A DNA stretch of 64,000 bases from Flavobacteriales bacterium (lineage in GTDB: Bacteria > Bacteroidota > Bacteroidia > Flavobacteriales_D > Sanyastnellaceae): contig JAIBBG010000003.1 of the NCBI GenBank assembly GCA_019694805.1, forward strand, positions 62,001-126,000, written 5' to 3'. The notes under the pieces are model-generated. The model was not told where the DNA came from. It saw nothing but the letters and a program-made list of their open reading frames with translations, and searched no databases. The first letter of the stretch is position 1. Every line of letters starts with the position of its first letter. The position numbers were made by a program, and so were the translations under genes. Shown here piece by piece: positions 54,542 through 63,403 of this stretch.

Positions 54542-54588
54542 GTTTTTTACCGAACTGATCTTACCTTGGCAACCTTCATATTCGCCCC

Positions 54589-55836
54589 ATGACGAAATCA
54601 AACAAATTGACACTTTGGATTTTTGTAGCTCTGGTACTAGGAGTCATCACTGGTATTTTGCTTAACGCATTTTATCTACCTGGCGCTGATAACACCGCAA
54701 ATCCAGAGTTAGCACCGATTTTAGACAACATCACCATATTTACTGACGTATTTCTACGATTGATCAAAATGATCATTGCGCCGTTGGTGTTTTCTACGCT
54801 GGTAGTTGGTGTGGCAAAACTTGGTGACATCAAAGCCGTAGGTAGAATTGGTGGTAAGACCATGCTATGGTTCATCACGGCATCATTTGTTTCTCTCCTA
54901 TTGGGATGTCTGCTGGTGAATATTTTCCAACCCGGAACAATCATGCATCTTGAATTGCCTCCGGCTGATGCGGCCACGGGTGTGGATAAGGCGGCTATGA
55001 CTTTGAAAGGTTTTATCACACACATTTTCCCCAAAAGTGTCATTGAGGCCATGGCCACCAATGAAATACTTCAAATCGTCATTTTCTCGTTGTTTTTTGG
55101 CGTAGCCACGGCATCGATGGGTGATCATGGGGAAGTGATCATCAAGTTTTTAGATGCGGTCGGACATGTTATGCTCAAGATAACGGGCTATGTGATGAAT
55201 TTCGCTCCATTCGCAGTCTTTTCGGCGATGACGGCCGTTGTAGCCAAGAAAGGGGGAGGGGTGCTGATTACATATGGCGTTTTCATAGGCGAGTTTTATG
55301 CCGGTCTAATTTTGTTATGGATTGTATTGATGATTGCAGCTTGGTTCTTGGTGAAGAATCGCATTTGGACTTTAATCAAAAGGATCAAAGAACCTTTATT
55401 GCTTGCTTTCTCTACTGCTAGCAGTGAGGCTGCATACCCAAAAACAATGGAGGAGCTGGAGCGTTTTGGTTGTAAGAACAGAATAGTAAGCTTTGTGCTA
55501 CCTCTGGGGTACTCCTTCAATCTGGACGGGTCTATGATGTACATGACTTTTGCCAGTCTTTTCATTGCACAGAGTTATGGCATTCACATGAGTTTTGATC
55601 AGCAGTTGTCCATGTTACTTGTGCTCATGATCACGAGTAAAGGCATAGCTGGCGTGCCAAGGGCTTCTTTGGTCGTCATTGCGGGTACTCTTTCGTCGTT
55701 CAATATCCCCGAAGCTGGACTTCTTCTTCTATTAGGGGTTGATCATTTGCTGGACATGGGGCGAAGCGCAACCAATGTCGTTGGTAATGCGGTAGCAACA
55801 GTTGCTGTAAGCAAATGGGAAAAGAGCCTGGAATGA
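54589..55836 (+). CDS. dicarboxylate/amino-acid:cation symporter (DAACS family)
   Basis: A 415-residue transporter of the GltP/DctA type with eight membrane helices plus two re-entrant loops. Signatures: STASSEAAYPKTMEELERFG (HP1-type serine-rich motif), FVLPLGYSFNLDGSMMYMTFASLFIAQ (TM7/NMDGT-equivalent NLDGS), MITSKGIAGVPRASLVVIAGTL (HP2) and DHLLDMGRSATNVVGNAVATV (TM8). It takes up glutamate, aspartate or C4-dicarboxylates with Na+ or H+; substrate and ion are not set. It lies 47 nt after rlmN; no clear promoter of its own. Confidence 0.94.
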   Translation: MTKSNKLTLWIFVALVLGVITGILLNAFYLPGADNTANPELAPILDNITIFTDVFLRLIKMIIAPLVFSTLVVGVAKLGDIKAVGRIGGKTMLWFITASFVSLLLGCLLVNIFQPGTIMHLELPPADAATGVDKAAMTLKGFITHIFPKSVIEAMATNEILQIVIFSLFFGVATASMGDHGEVIIKFLDAVGHVMLKITGYVMNFAPFAVFSAMTAVVAKKGGGVLITYGVFIGEFYAGLILLWIVLMIAAWFLVKNRIWTLIKRIKEPLLLAFSTASSEAAYPKTMEELERFGCKNRIVSFVLPLGYSFNLDGSMMYMTFASLFIAQSYGIHMSFDQQLSMLLVLMITSKGIAGVPRASLVVIAGTLSSFNIPEAGLLLLLGVDHLLDMGRSATNVVGNAVATVAVSKWEKSLE

Positions 55837-55967
55837 TCTGTTGGCAGACTCTTCTAAGAGTAATGTCGAGAACTTGTCGAGTCCAAATTTCCTTGGATGA
55901 GAAATGTTGTTGTTATTGAAACACAAGTTGTCGAAAAAGCCTGCTGTACTTGAATCCTCTAAATCGC

Positions 55968-55975
55968 TAAATTTG
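55968..55975 (+). promoter_or_regulatory. -7 box of the purQ promoter
   Basis: TAAATTTG matches TAnnTTTG and ends 19 nt before the purQ ATG. A TTG lies upstream with a 15-nt spacer, slightly short. Confidence 0.5.
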
Positions 55976-55994
55976 TCCACCAAAACCCCTCCAC

Positions 55995-56687
55995 ATGAAG
56001 TTTGGTGTTGTAGTATTTCCCGGTAGCAACTGCGATGAAGATCTTGTTTATGTCCTGCGCGATGTTTTGCATCAGGATGTAGTGAAACTTTGGCACAAAG
56101 ACCACGATCTGCAGGGTGCGGATTTTGTTTTTCTGCCGGGAGGATTTTCTTACGGTGATTACCTCCGCAGCGGCGCTATTGCTCGCTTTTCACCCATTAT
56201 GCAGGAAGTTGTTGCTCATGCCAACAAGGGAGGTTTTGTGATGGGTATCTGCAACGGGTTTCAAATTTTGTGCGAAGCGAAACTTTTACCAGGAGCGCTC
56301 ATGCACAACGAATCAAGAAAATTCATTTGTAAAAATGTTTATTTGAAGCCAGTTTCTAAAAGTGCGCTTCCGACTAAAAATTTAGATTTTGATAAGGCGT
56401 ATAAAGTGCCCATCGCGCACGGAGAAGGAAACTTTTTTGCTGGTGATGAGGAGCGCAAACAAATTATTCAGAATGATCAGATTTTATTCCGTTACTGCAA
56501 CGCTGAAGGTGAAACGACGGAAGAATCGAATCCCAATGGCTCAATGCTCAATATTGCCGGCATTACGAATAAAACCAAAAACGTATTCGGCATGATGCCT
56601 CACCCAGAGAGGGCTGCAGATTTTGAGCTTGAAAACACCGATGGTCGGGAAATTTTTGAGAGTATTCTTGCTTTGGTGAATGCCTGA
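55995..56687 (+). CDS. purQ: phosphoribosylformylglycinamidine synthase, glutaminase subunit
   Basis: A 230-residue class I glutamine amidotransferase that delivers ammonia for purine step four. The nucleophile Cys is in GICNGFQIL (near residue 86) and the His-Glu pair is in MMPHPERA (near residue 199). LPGGFSYGDYLRSGAIARFSPI and the N-terminal VVFPGSNCDEDLV are PurQ signatures. A free PurQ implies the organism uses the small PurL plus PurS arrangement instead of the fused large PurL. Those genes are not in this window. Confidence 0.96.
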   Translation: MKFGVVVFPGSNCDEDLVYVLRDVLHQDVVKLWHKDHDLQGADFVFLPGGFSYGDYLRSGAIARFSPIMQEVVAHANKGGFVMGICNGFQILCEAKLLPGALMHNESRKFICKNVYLKPVSKSALPTKNLDFDKAYKVPIAHGEGNFFAGDEERKQIIQNDQILFRYCNAEGETTEESNPNGSMLNIAGITNKTKNVFGMMPHPERAADFELENTDGREIFESILALVNA

Positions 56688-56818
56688 TTCCAGGTGTCAT
56701 AAAATTCACTAATGTCAAAATTTTGCCTTCCGGCGAACGATTGTAAAGCCGGAGTTACGAACTTTGCGGGGCAGTGATTGTTTATCACTTGACGTAGCAA
56801 AGCTCCTTCTACTTACGA

Positions 56819-58756
56819 ATGGCAAATCAATACACACCCGGACCACTTCTGGCTAGCATCAACAGCCCGGAAGAACTTAGGTCTAAGATCAACGAAGATC
56901 AACTTGTTCAATTGAGCAAGGAGCTGCGTCAATACATTGTCGATATTGTATCGGAGAAGGGTGGGCATTTTGGTGCAAGCCTTGGAGTGGTTGAAATGAC
57001 GGTTGCACTGCATTACGTATTTAATACACCGTTTGATCAGTTGATATGGGATGTTGGACATCAGGCTTATGGCCATAAGATTCTGACGGGTCGTCGTGAT
57101 GTTTTTCATACCAATAGAAAATACAAAGGAATTAGTGGATTTCCGAAACGCAGCGAAAGCGAATATGATACTTTCGGTGTAGGGCATTCATCCACATCGA
57201 TCAGCGCAGCGGTGGGAATGGCCGTGGCTTCGAAATTGAAAAAGGAAGAAGACAGACAGATTGTTGCTGTAATTGGCGATGGAGCGATGACGGCGGGTCT
57301 TGCTTTTGAGGGATTGAATCATGGTGGCACTTCAGATGCGAATATTCTGGTAGTGCTCAACGACAATTGCATGAGCATTGATCCTAATGTTGGTGCGCTC
57401 AAAGAATACCTCACCGATATCACCACTTCACACACCTACAATAAGGTGAAAGAAGAAGTGTGGAATATGTTAGGCAAGCTTTCGAAGTTTGGTTCAAGTG
57501 CTCAAACGATTGCGCATAAAATTTCTGAATCTTTAAAAGGCTCCTTGGTTAAAGAGAGTAATCTTTTCGAGTCCTTGAAGTGGCGTTATTTCGGTCCGAT
57601 TGACGGCCACGATGTGGAATACATGACTAAAGTATTGCGTGATCTGAAGGATATTCCTGGTCCGAAAATTCTTCACTGTGTCACCATGAAAGGAAAGGGC
57701 TATGAGCCTGCGGAGAAGGGAAGTCCAACCAAATGGCACGCACCGGGGATTTTCAATAAGGAAACCGGAGAAATCGTCAAAGTGATTCCCAAGTCACCAC
57801 AACCACCATTGTACCAGGATGTATTTGGATATACGATCATTGAGCTGGCTGAAAAGAATGAAAAAATAGTTGGCGTTACACCCGCTATGCCAACAGGTTG
57901 TTCATTGAAGTATATGATGGAAGCTATGCCAAACAGGGCTTTTGATGTGGGCATAGCAGAACAACACGCGGTAACATTTAGCGCAGGCATGGCGACCCAA
58001 GGGTTGATACCGTTTTGTAACATTTACTCTTCGTTCATGCAGCGTGCCTATGATCAGGTGATACACGACGTTGCCATGCAAAAATTGCAGGTTGTGTTTT
58101 GTTTGGATCGTGGTGGGTTGGTAGGCGCCGATGGCTATACACACCACGGTGCGTATGATCTCGCATACATGAGATGTGTTCCCAATATGATTGTGAGCTC
58201 ACCCATGAATGAGAGCGAACTCCGCAATTTGATGTATTCCGCACAGGCAGAGAATACCGGCCCATATTCAATCAGGTATCCACGTGGAAATGGTGTCATG
58301 ACTGATTGGAAAACCCCACTTCAGTATATCGCTCCCGGCTCAGGTCGTAAATTGAGAAGTGGTAATGATATTGCCATTCTCACCATCGGCCCGATGGGTA
58401 ATTTTGCGCTTGAGGCATGCGAGGAACTTGAATCCAAAGGAATATCTGCAGCACATTACGATATGCGTTTTGTGAAGCCCATAGATGAAATATTACTTCA
58501 TGAAGTATTCTCCAAATTCAAAATGGTGATTACGGTTGAGGACGGATGTATCCAAGGAGGAATGGGATCAGCCGTGCTCGAATTCATGGCAGACAATGGA
58601 TATGTGTCTCAAGTACGTCGACTTGGTATTCCTGATAAGTTAGTCGAACACGGAACGCAAGAGGAGCTTTGGGCAGAGTGCCATTACGATAAGGCCTCCA
58701 TTATATCAACAGCTACTGAGATGGTGGGAGAAAAACGCAGCATGAAAACTGCATAG
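56819..58756 (+). CDS. dxs: 1-deoxy-D-xylulose-5-phosphate synthase
   Basis: A 645-residue thiamine-diphosphate enzyme making DXP from pyruvate and glyceraldehyde 3-phosphate, the first step of the MEP isoprenoid pathway. GHFGASLGVVEMTVALHYVF, DVGHQAYGHKILTGRR and SISAAVGMAVASK cover the N-terminal part. The ThDP metal motif is GDGAMTAGLAFEGLNHGG...VLNDNCMSI (near 156-190), the catalytic Glu in DVGIAEQHAVTFSAGMA (near 385), and YTHHGAYDLAYMR follows. Length is normal. No clear promoter was found in the 130-nt gap after purQ. Confidence 0.97.
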   Translation: MANQYTPGPLLASINSPEELRSKINEDQLVQLSKELRQYIVDIVSEKGGHFGASLGVVEMTVALHYVFNTPFDQLIWDVGHQAYGHKILTGRRDVFHTNRKYKGISGFPKRSESEYDTFGVGHSSTSISAAVGMAVASKLKKEEDRQIVAVIGDGAMTAGLAFEGLNHGGTSDANILVVLNDNCMSIDPNVGALKEYLTDITTSHTYNKVKEEVWNMLGKLSKFGSSAQTIAHKISESLKGSLVKESNLFESLKWRYFGPIDGHDVEYMTKVLRDLKDIPGPKILHCVTMKGKGYEPAEKGSPTKWHAPGIFNKETGEIVKVIPKSPQPPLYQDVFGYTIIELAEKNEKIVGVTPAMPTGCSLKYMMEAMPNRAFDVGIAEQHAVTFSAGMATQGLIPFCNIYSSFMQRAYDQVIHDVAMQKLQVVFCLDRGGLVGADGYTHHGAYDLAYMRCVPNMIVSSPMNESELRNLMYSAQAENTGPYSIRYPRGNGVMTDWKTPLQYIAPGSGRKLRSGNDIAILTIGPMGNFALEACEELESKGISAAHYDMRFVKPIDEILLHEVFSKFKMVITVEDGCIQGGMGSAVLEFMADNGYVSQVRRLGIPDKLVEHGTQEELWAECHYDKASIISTATEMVGEKRSMKTA

Positions 58757-58821
58757 TCGTCAATGATCAATTAAACGTTAAGGATAAGCGAGTGAGGTCA
58801 CATGAAGGTTCCTTTGTGTGC

Positions 58822-59598
58822 ATGAAAAACGCTTGTATCCGGATATGTTTTTTTCTTTTCGTTTTGCCATTGTGCGCGCAGGACAGTAAACAGTTGTTCC
58901 GGCATCAAATAGATTTAAATAAGTCGAATGATGATTTTCCTTTGATTTACCTAGGAATGAACAACGCTTTCCACGTTCTTCAGTACGAATTGTTGGATTC
59001 GCTTGAGTTGATTGCCGACAGTCTTTTTGTGCTATCAAATAAACAATCCGGGGATTACAACATTGAGTCACCAAGGTATTTCTCCTTGCTACCCGCGTTA
59101 CCGGGTGATATGTCCCTTATAGCCCATTTCAAAAATGGACCGGCAAAAATGATTCAATTGCGCGCCGCTTATATACCACCAGTTCAAGTGTCGGTTTATT
59201 TGGATGATCATTGTATCAATGATGAATTTATTCCAGACAGTGTTTATTCGTGCGATAGAATTCAAACACGGGCAAAATTGATTTATCCCGAACATGTCCA
59301 TGGATACATGAGGTTTAGAGGCGTGCACGAGGCCGCCATTTTCGCCGGTAATAAGAGTATTGCAGGAATCGTTGGATGGTACGATGCGGGGGATAACTCG
59401 CAAGTGTATAATCTGCCGAGCATCCAAGAGGAAATGGAATTAATCATCTTAGAGGATAAGTTAAAATGTCTTGCATTTGGTCCTGTATTTGGCAATGGGC
59501 AAAAGACTCTCATTTATTTGACTTCAACAACTCCGCGGAAAATTCGCATGAGAAAAAAAGGACACTGGTTGAAGAATCATCTACACCATTTTTTATGA
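58822..59598 (+). CDS. secreted protein of unknown family
   Basis: About 258 residues from ATG 58822 (the ATG at 58792 puts ten residues before the signal). Signal MKNACIRICFFLFVLPLCAQ. FPLIYLGMNNAFHVLQYELLD near residue 40 resembles the YVGVDNPI-type segment of GldM-like domains, which is weak evidence. The rest is beta-rich with two Cys (HCINDEFIPDSVYSC). The final 30 or so residues, ending KGHWLKNHLHHFL, are basic and are read opposite to the 3' end of the truncated OmpA-like gene, so they may be a recent extension. Confidence 0.68.
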   Translation: MKNACIRICFFLFVLPLCAQDSKQLFRHQIDLNKSNDDFPLIYLGMNNAFHVLQYELLDSLELIADSLFVLSNKQSGDYNIESPRYFSLLPALPGDMSLIAHFKNGPAKMIQLRAAYIPPVQVSVYLDDHCINDEFIPDSVYSCDRIQTRAKLIYPEHVHGYMRFRGVHEAAIFAGNKSIAGIVGWYDAGDNSQVYNLPSIQEEMELIILEDKLKCLAFGPVFGNGQKTLIYLTSTTPRKIRMRKKGHWLKNHLHHFL

Positions 59599-59854
59599 GA
59601 AAATCAAGAACAGATAGCGCTCTTTGCTGAGAGAGTTTTTCATTGAGCGGCTTTGGGCCGACGTCGTCTGTGTGACCCGCAATGGACCATTCAGTTTCTA
59701 TTGTACTGTTGGAAGCAATCAAATTCAATAGATCAACCTTTGATTGTTCATTGAGTGCATATTGACCATTTTCAAAAAGAATGGTGAGTGATTGTGCAAA
59801 TACTGCAGCGTGCAACAGCATGCCTGCAGCAAAAAATGAAATTACCTTTTTCAT
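59510..59854 (-). pseudogene. truncated OmpA-like protein
   Basis: A 114-residue frame with signal MKKVISFFAAGMLLHAAVFA-Q, then the first part of an OmpA-C-terminal (peptidoglycan-binding) domain: LTILFENGQYALNEQS, the Asp-containing GHTDDVGPKPLNEKLSQQRALSVLDFL. About residue 90 the similarity stops and the last 23 residues (DDSSTSVLFFSC...) do not resemble the family; the closing GYGE.xP...NRRVEF part is missing. This foreign end is read opposite to the 3' end of the convergent 58822-59598 gene over 89 nt. A deletion that joined the two genes would explain this. The Asp and Arg of the binding site remain but the fold is incomplete. Confidence 0.6.
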
Positions 59855-59925
59855 GATAAATGGAGTTTAATGAATTAGAAAAAGGTAAAATTTTCTACAT
59901 GTTGATCTTATTTGGAAGGTGAAAA

Positions 59926-61572
59926 TTATTTGAAGAAATACCCAATAGCGCATCTGATGTAGGGCATGGTATATCTATGGTCAAAGTCTTTATTCCAACT
60001 GTACATATTACGTTTGAGGCCTGCACCAATTGCAATAGACAAGTTGTTTATTCCTGGTCTGTATTGTAACTCAAGGTTTGCGGCTCCATTGATCATCATT
60101 TTGCGGTATCCGTCGAAAGTGTCAATAGAAGCGATGTCTTGTTGATCGGTCCTTAAGTAACTGGCTTTAGCACTCACTCTGTAGTCCGCCTCAAGGCCGA
60201 TACCGGCACTTAGACAAAGTTTGTTTTTTTGTATGAAGCGATATTGATATGTAATAGGAACAGTGATGTGATGAATTTTGGTGATACCGTTTTTTGCAGA
60301 AATTTTCTTGTTTTCGGAAGTGAATGAAGTGGAATCGATTTGTTGGATCAGGGTAGAATCTGAATGAGCAACAACATACGTCGTGTCATAGTTGATGATA
60401 CCACCGGATGGTGATGCGTCAACAATTTGCAGTACATAAGTCCTGTAATCCCACACAATTGTAGTATCGTATTCCTGTGTGGTGCTTTTTCCAGAATATA
60501 CGATTTTCTCCCCAGATTGATAATATCCTAACCCGAACAATACCGAAGATCGGCCCAATGATCGAGCGATTCCCGCATCAAAACCATAAGAGATAATTTC
60601 TGACTCCTGTTCGTTGCGTTGTGAGATATAGTTACGTTGTTCTTCTTGATTGCTCTTCAACATGCCATTGTTTTGAATCATGCACATTCCAATAAAGAAC
60701 TGACTGTTCGTTTTTGTTGGCAACAATTCGATTAGAGGCTCATTGTTCTCTAGCGTTTTTTGATCCTGGGCTAACGAATCTTCAAGGGTGGTGACATCAT
60801 GAGAAATCTCGTTAACAATATTCGTCGAATCCTTTATCTCGATAGGAATAATGGGAAAGATTGCTTTCGATTGAACATTCTTTGTAGAATCTGATTGGTT
60901 TATTTCTTGAATAGCATCAACATCCTTCATCAACGTTTCGGGCGCATTTATTTGGATATTAGATGTACCAACTTTCTCGAGTGTACTTTGGTTTATGCTC
61001 GTATGAATGGGACTGTTGTTGTTGATTGCTTTCGCATCTTTGACTTCGTTCAAAGAAGTCTCAAAACACTCTTGAGGTTCAAGCAGTGTAATCGACTTGG
61101 GGTTTGATGATGATTTTAAATGGGCCGGCGTTGATTCATCGTGGTTTTCTGGAGTAAAGGGCTCCATGTGATTATTCTGAGGTATATCATCTGAAGATAA
61201 TGTTTCACCCACAGCGGCCTCAGTTGTGTTGTTTGTCTTTTCTAAGTGTTCTGGAGATTCGGTGTTATCAATTGGAGTGTTGTTTTCAGCAACTGCATTG
61301 GATTCGTTTCGAATGGCCGAAGGGCTTTCTGACGTTGTTGCGTTCTGTTCGGAATGCTCGTCACGACGGAATAATAATAGAATGCATGACAAGACGATCA
61401 CGGCGACAAAAGAGAACAGGAACGCGAAACGTTTTCTTTTTTTGGAAGCGATAGCGCTATCTTCAGCAATGAGTAATTCCATCGCTTTCTCCGCAGCATT
61501 CGCATCCAATTCCGCCTCTCTGCCGAAGAGTTGTTCACGGAACAATTGATCTATTTCTTCTCTTTCTTTCAT
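59926..61572 (-). CDS. candidate dual membrane-spanning anti-sigma factor with outer-membrane barrel
   Basis: A 548-residue protein with four parts. Residues 1-48 are cytosolic, acidic then basic (...KKRKR), likely the sigma-binding part. Residues 49-68 are a strong helix (FAFLFSFVAVIVLSCILLLF). Residues about 70-290 are a low-complexity, Ser/Asn/Glu/Thr-rich periplasmic linker. Residues about 290-548 look like an outer-membrane barrel: FFIGMCMIQNNG, SYGFDAGIARSLGRSSVLFGLGYYQSGE, THHITVPITYQYRF, LCLSAGIGLEADYRV, NLELQYRP, LSIAIGAGLKRNMY and a final aromatic strand YTMPYIRCAIGYFFK. The ECF sigma gene ends 2 nt upstream, so both are co-translated. This resembles the Dma class of regulators in Bacteroides, which link the outer membrane to a cytosolic sigma factor. 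Confidence 0.8.
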   Translation of the reverse strand: MKEREEIDQLFREQLFGREAELDANAAEKAMELLIAEDSAIASKKRKRFAFLFSFVAVIVLSCILLLFRRDEHSEQNATTSESPSAIRNESNAVAENNTPIDNTESPEHLEKTNNTTEAAVGETLSSDDIPQNNHMEPFTPENHDESTPAHLKSSSNPKSITLLEPQECFETSLNEVKDAKAINNNSPIHTSINQSTLEKVGTSNIQINAPETLMKDVDAIQEINQSDSTKNVQSKAIFPIIPIEIKDSTNIVNEISHDVTTLEDSLAQDQKTLENNEPLIELLPTKTNSQFFIGMCMIQNNGMLKSNQEEQRNYISQRNEQESEIISYGFDAGIARSLGRSSVLFGLGYYQSGEKIVYSGKSTTQEYDTTIVWDYRTYVLQIVDASPSGGIINYDTTYVVAHSDSTLIQQIDSTSFTSENKKISAKNGITKIHHITVPITYQYRFIQKNKLCLSAGIGLEADYRVSAKASYLRTDQQDIASIDTFDGYRKMMINGAANLELQYRPGINNLSIAIGAGLKRNMYSWNKDFDHRYTMPYIRCAIGYFFK

Positions 61573-61574
61573 CT

Positions 61575-62132
61575 TCAGGCCGTCGCAATTTTTTGTTTTG
61601 AAGCGATCATTTTTTGTAATTCTTCCCGGGCTTTACTCACGTGCCACTTGCTTGTGCCGTCGCTGATGCCCAACATTTCAGCTATTTCTGCGTGTGAGTA
61701 ACCTTCGATGGCAAAGAGGTTAAACACGAGTCGTGTTGCTTCCGGAAGAGCAAGCAGCATGATCTCCAATTGCTCTGAGGTAAACTTTTCTTCCGTTTCA
61801 TTGAGCGTGTGAAGTCTGGATATTGATGTTACATCTTCTCTCAACTGTAGCACTTCATGCCGCTTTTTGTTTTTTCTATATTCATCAATGATGGTGTTTG
61901 TCATGATTTTTCTGCACCATGCTTCGAATGCACCATCATGCTCATTAGTGCCGAGCGATCTGATCAATTTGATGAAGGCGTTATTCACAAGCATTGTTGC
62001 ATCATCATAGTTCACCACATATCTTCTACACATTCCCATCATCACCGGAAACACGATGCTGTACAACTCCGTCTGCGATCGACGATCGCTTTTGACGCAT
62101 TGCTGTATGAGTTTCCGTGATACTTCTTTCAT
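61575..62132 (-). CDS. ECF-type sigma-70 factor
   Basis: A 185-residue sigma factor. Region 2 spans about residues 20-95 (ELYSIVFPVMMGMCRRYVVNYDDATMLVNNAFIKLIRSLG ... AFEAWCRKIMTNTIIDEYRKNKK, containing the promoter-melting and -10-binding parts), and region 4 about 120-180 (QLEIMLLALPEATRLVFNLFAIEGYSHAEIAEMLGISDGTSKWHVSKAREELQKMI, with a helix-turn-helix). It is followed at 2 nt by the candidate dual membrane-spanning anti-sigma factor, its probable partner. Targets cannot be listed without the binding motif. A hairpin precedes the gene. Confidence 0.94.
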   Translation of the reverse strand: MKEVSRKLIQQCVKSDRRSQTELYSIVFPVMMGMCRRYVVNYDDATMLVNNAFIKLIRSLGTNEHDGAFEAWCRKIMTNTIIDEYRKNKKRHEVLQLREDVTSISRLHTLNETEEKFTSEQLEIMLLALPEATRLVFNLFAIEGYSHAEIAEMLGISDGTSKWHVSKAREELQKMIASKQKIATA

Positions 62133-62135
62133 TGT

Positions 62136-62176
62136 ACAAAACCGCTGGCCGACATTGATAAATGTACGACCAGCGG
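62136..62176 (-). terminator. hairpin between the T9SS gene and the sigma gene
   Basis: Arms CCGCTGG (62142-62148) and CCAGCGG (62170-62176) extend inwards with one mismatch and one bulge to about 14 pairs. Read leftward it is followed by TTTTG, so it may terminate the transcript of the T9SS gene (62259-63197) or act in the sigma leader. The T-run is short. Confidence 0.55.
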
Positions 62177-62258
62177 AGTTATATTCATGGTTGCATCACC
62201 GCGCATTGCTGATCGTTGGTTTCATCATCAATCCGCAATGCATCGGTGCTGCATAGGA

Positions 62259-63197
62259 TTATTTCGCGATCTGGATGCTCACGGCGTGGCCGGCTTCGTC
62301 CACCAATCGCACGAAGTAGTTACCAGAAGAAAGCTGATCTTGAGGAAGTGCCACGCTATTTGAGCCTTTGCTGATCTGAACTTGTAATGCGTGGATCTGC
62401 TGTCCCATGGTATTATAGATCTGCAAATTCGCTTTGAATGACTGATCTGCATTTACATTTAGTACAGATTGTTCATTCACAGGATTCGGGTATACTGAAA
62501 CCGAAGCAGGAATGCTGCTCAATTCATTGACATCAATGGTGATTTCAGCAACAACGTTCAGGGTGAAGCCCAGTTGAGCTGCACCAGCCCCGTTGAACAC
62601 TCCCGCATCATCCACAGAGAATGTCATGCATTGTGTGTCTTCGCAATCTGTGCTGCTTACAGTGAGGCAAATGGTGTATTGACCGGTTGTTTCATAGTAA
62701 TGATTGGGATATGGTTCTGTGGAGGTTGATCCATCACCAAAATCCCATAGGTATGAAATATCAGTGCCTGTCGATTCATTGATGATGTAAATCATGAATG
62801 GATCTATGTTGATGCTGTCTGCAGGTATAGAATCATTCCATGCCCAGAAACTGGCATCACAATCGTCAATCGGGTTGACATCACAATAAATGAATTCGAA
62901 ATAGAGGTTGAGGTTGGCCTGATCATAGCCCTGAATATCAGAATCTACAATCATGCCCTGACATGGCACTTGTACTTGAACGAATCCGCTGTCAGCAGTA
63001 ACAGTCGTGTTATAGAAGAATGTTCCTGAAGGATCGGTTAGTACAGTAACACTGGTGGTGTTATCAACGGTGATGATTACTGGAACAGAACCATTGGCGC
63101 CTACAACGAGACCGTTGACGATCAGGTTTCCTTGTGCCAATGCAGTAAGGCCAAATGTCGAGAGCAAGAGAAATAGTGAGTAACGAATAGCTTTCAT
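62259..63197 (-). CDS. T9SS-exported PKD-domain protein
   Basis: A 312-residue protein with signal MKAIRYSLFLLLSTFGLTALAQ. A first beta domain (about 22-105) has the layout of a carboxypeptidase-regulatory-like fold (GSVPVIITVDNTTSVTVLTDPSGTFFYNTTV). A PKD domain follows with ISYLWDFGDGSTSTEPYPNHYY near 145-195. The last roughly 80 residues are a T9SS type A sorting domain (VSVYPNPVNEQSVLNV, LQIYNTMGQQIHA and LSSGNYFVRLVD). It should be exported and attached at the cell surface. It is transcribed leftward, towards the sigma factor, and separated from it by a hairpin. Confidence 0.93.
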   Translation of the reverse strand: MKAIRYSLFLLLSTFGLTALAQGNLIVNGLVVGANGSVPVIITVDNTTSVTVLTDPSGTFFYNTTVTADSGFVQVQVPCQGMIVDSDIQGYDQANLNLYFEFIYCDVNPIDDCDASFWAWNDSIPADSINIDPFMIYIINESTGTDISYLWDFGDGSTSTEPYPNHYYETTGQYTICLTVSSTDCEDTQCMTFSVDDAGVFNGAGAAQLGFTLNVVAEITIDVNELSSIPASVSVYPNPVNEQSVLNVNADQSFKANLQIYNTMGQQIHALQVQISKGSNSVALPQDQLSSGNYFVRLVDEAGHAVSIQIAK

Positions 63198-63403
63198 AAT
63201 CTTATTTTTTTAATTGGTTTAAACATCTACACGAATGTCAACCGAGAAAGGTTGGGTAACATCAGGATTTTTTATTTTTTCTCTTGGATATGCTGAATAT
63301 CCAGTGCGGCAAACAATTCTGACCCGCAATTATTCCAAGATCGTGTATAAAAGGCCTAACAATGGAATGACGAGAGGTGCGTTTTGGCAGAAACCTGTAA
63401 ACA

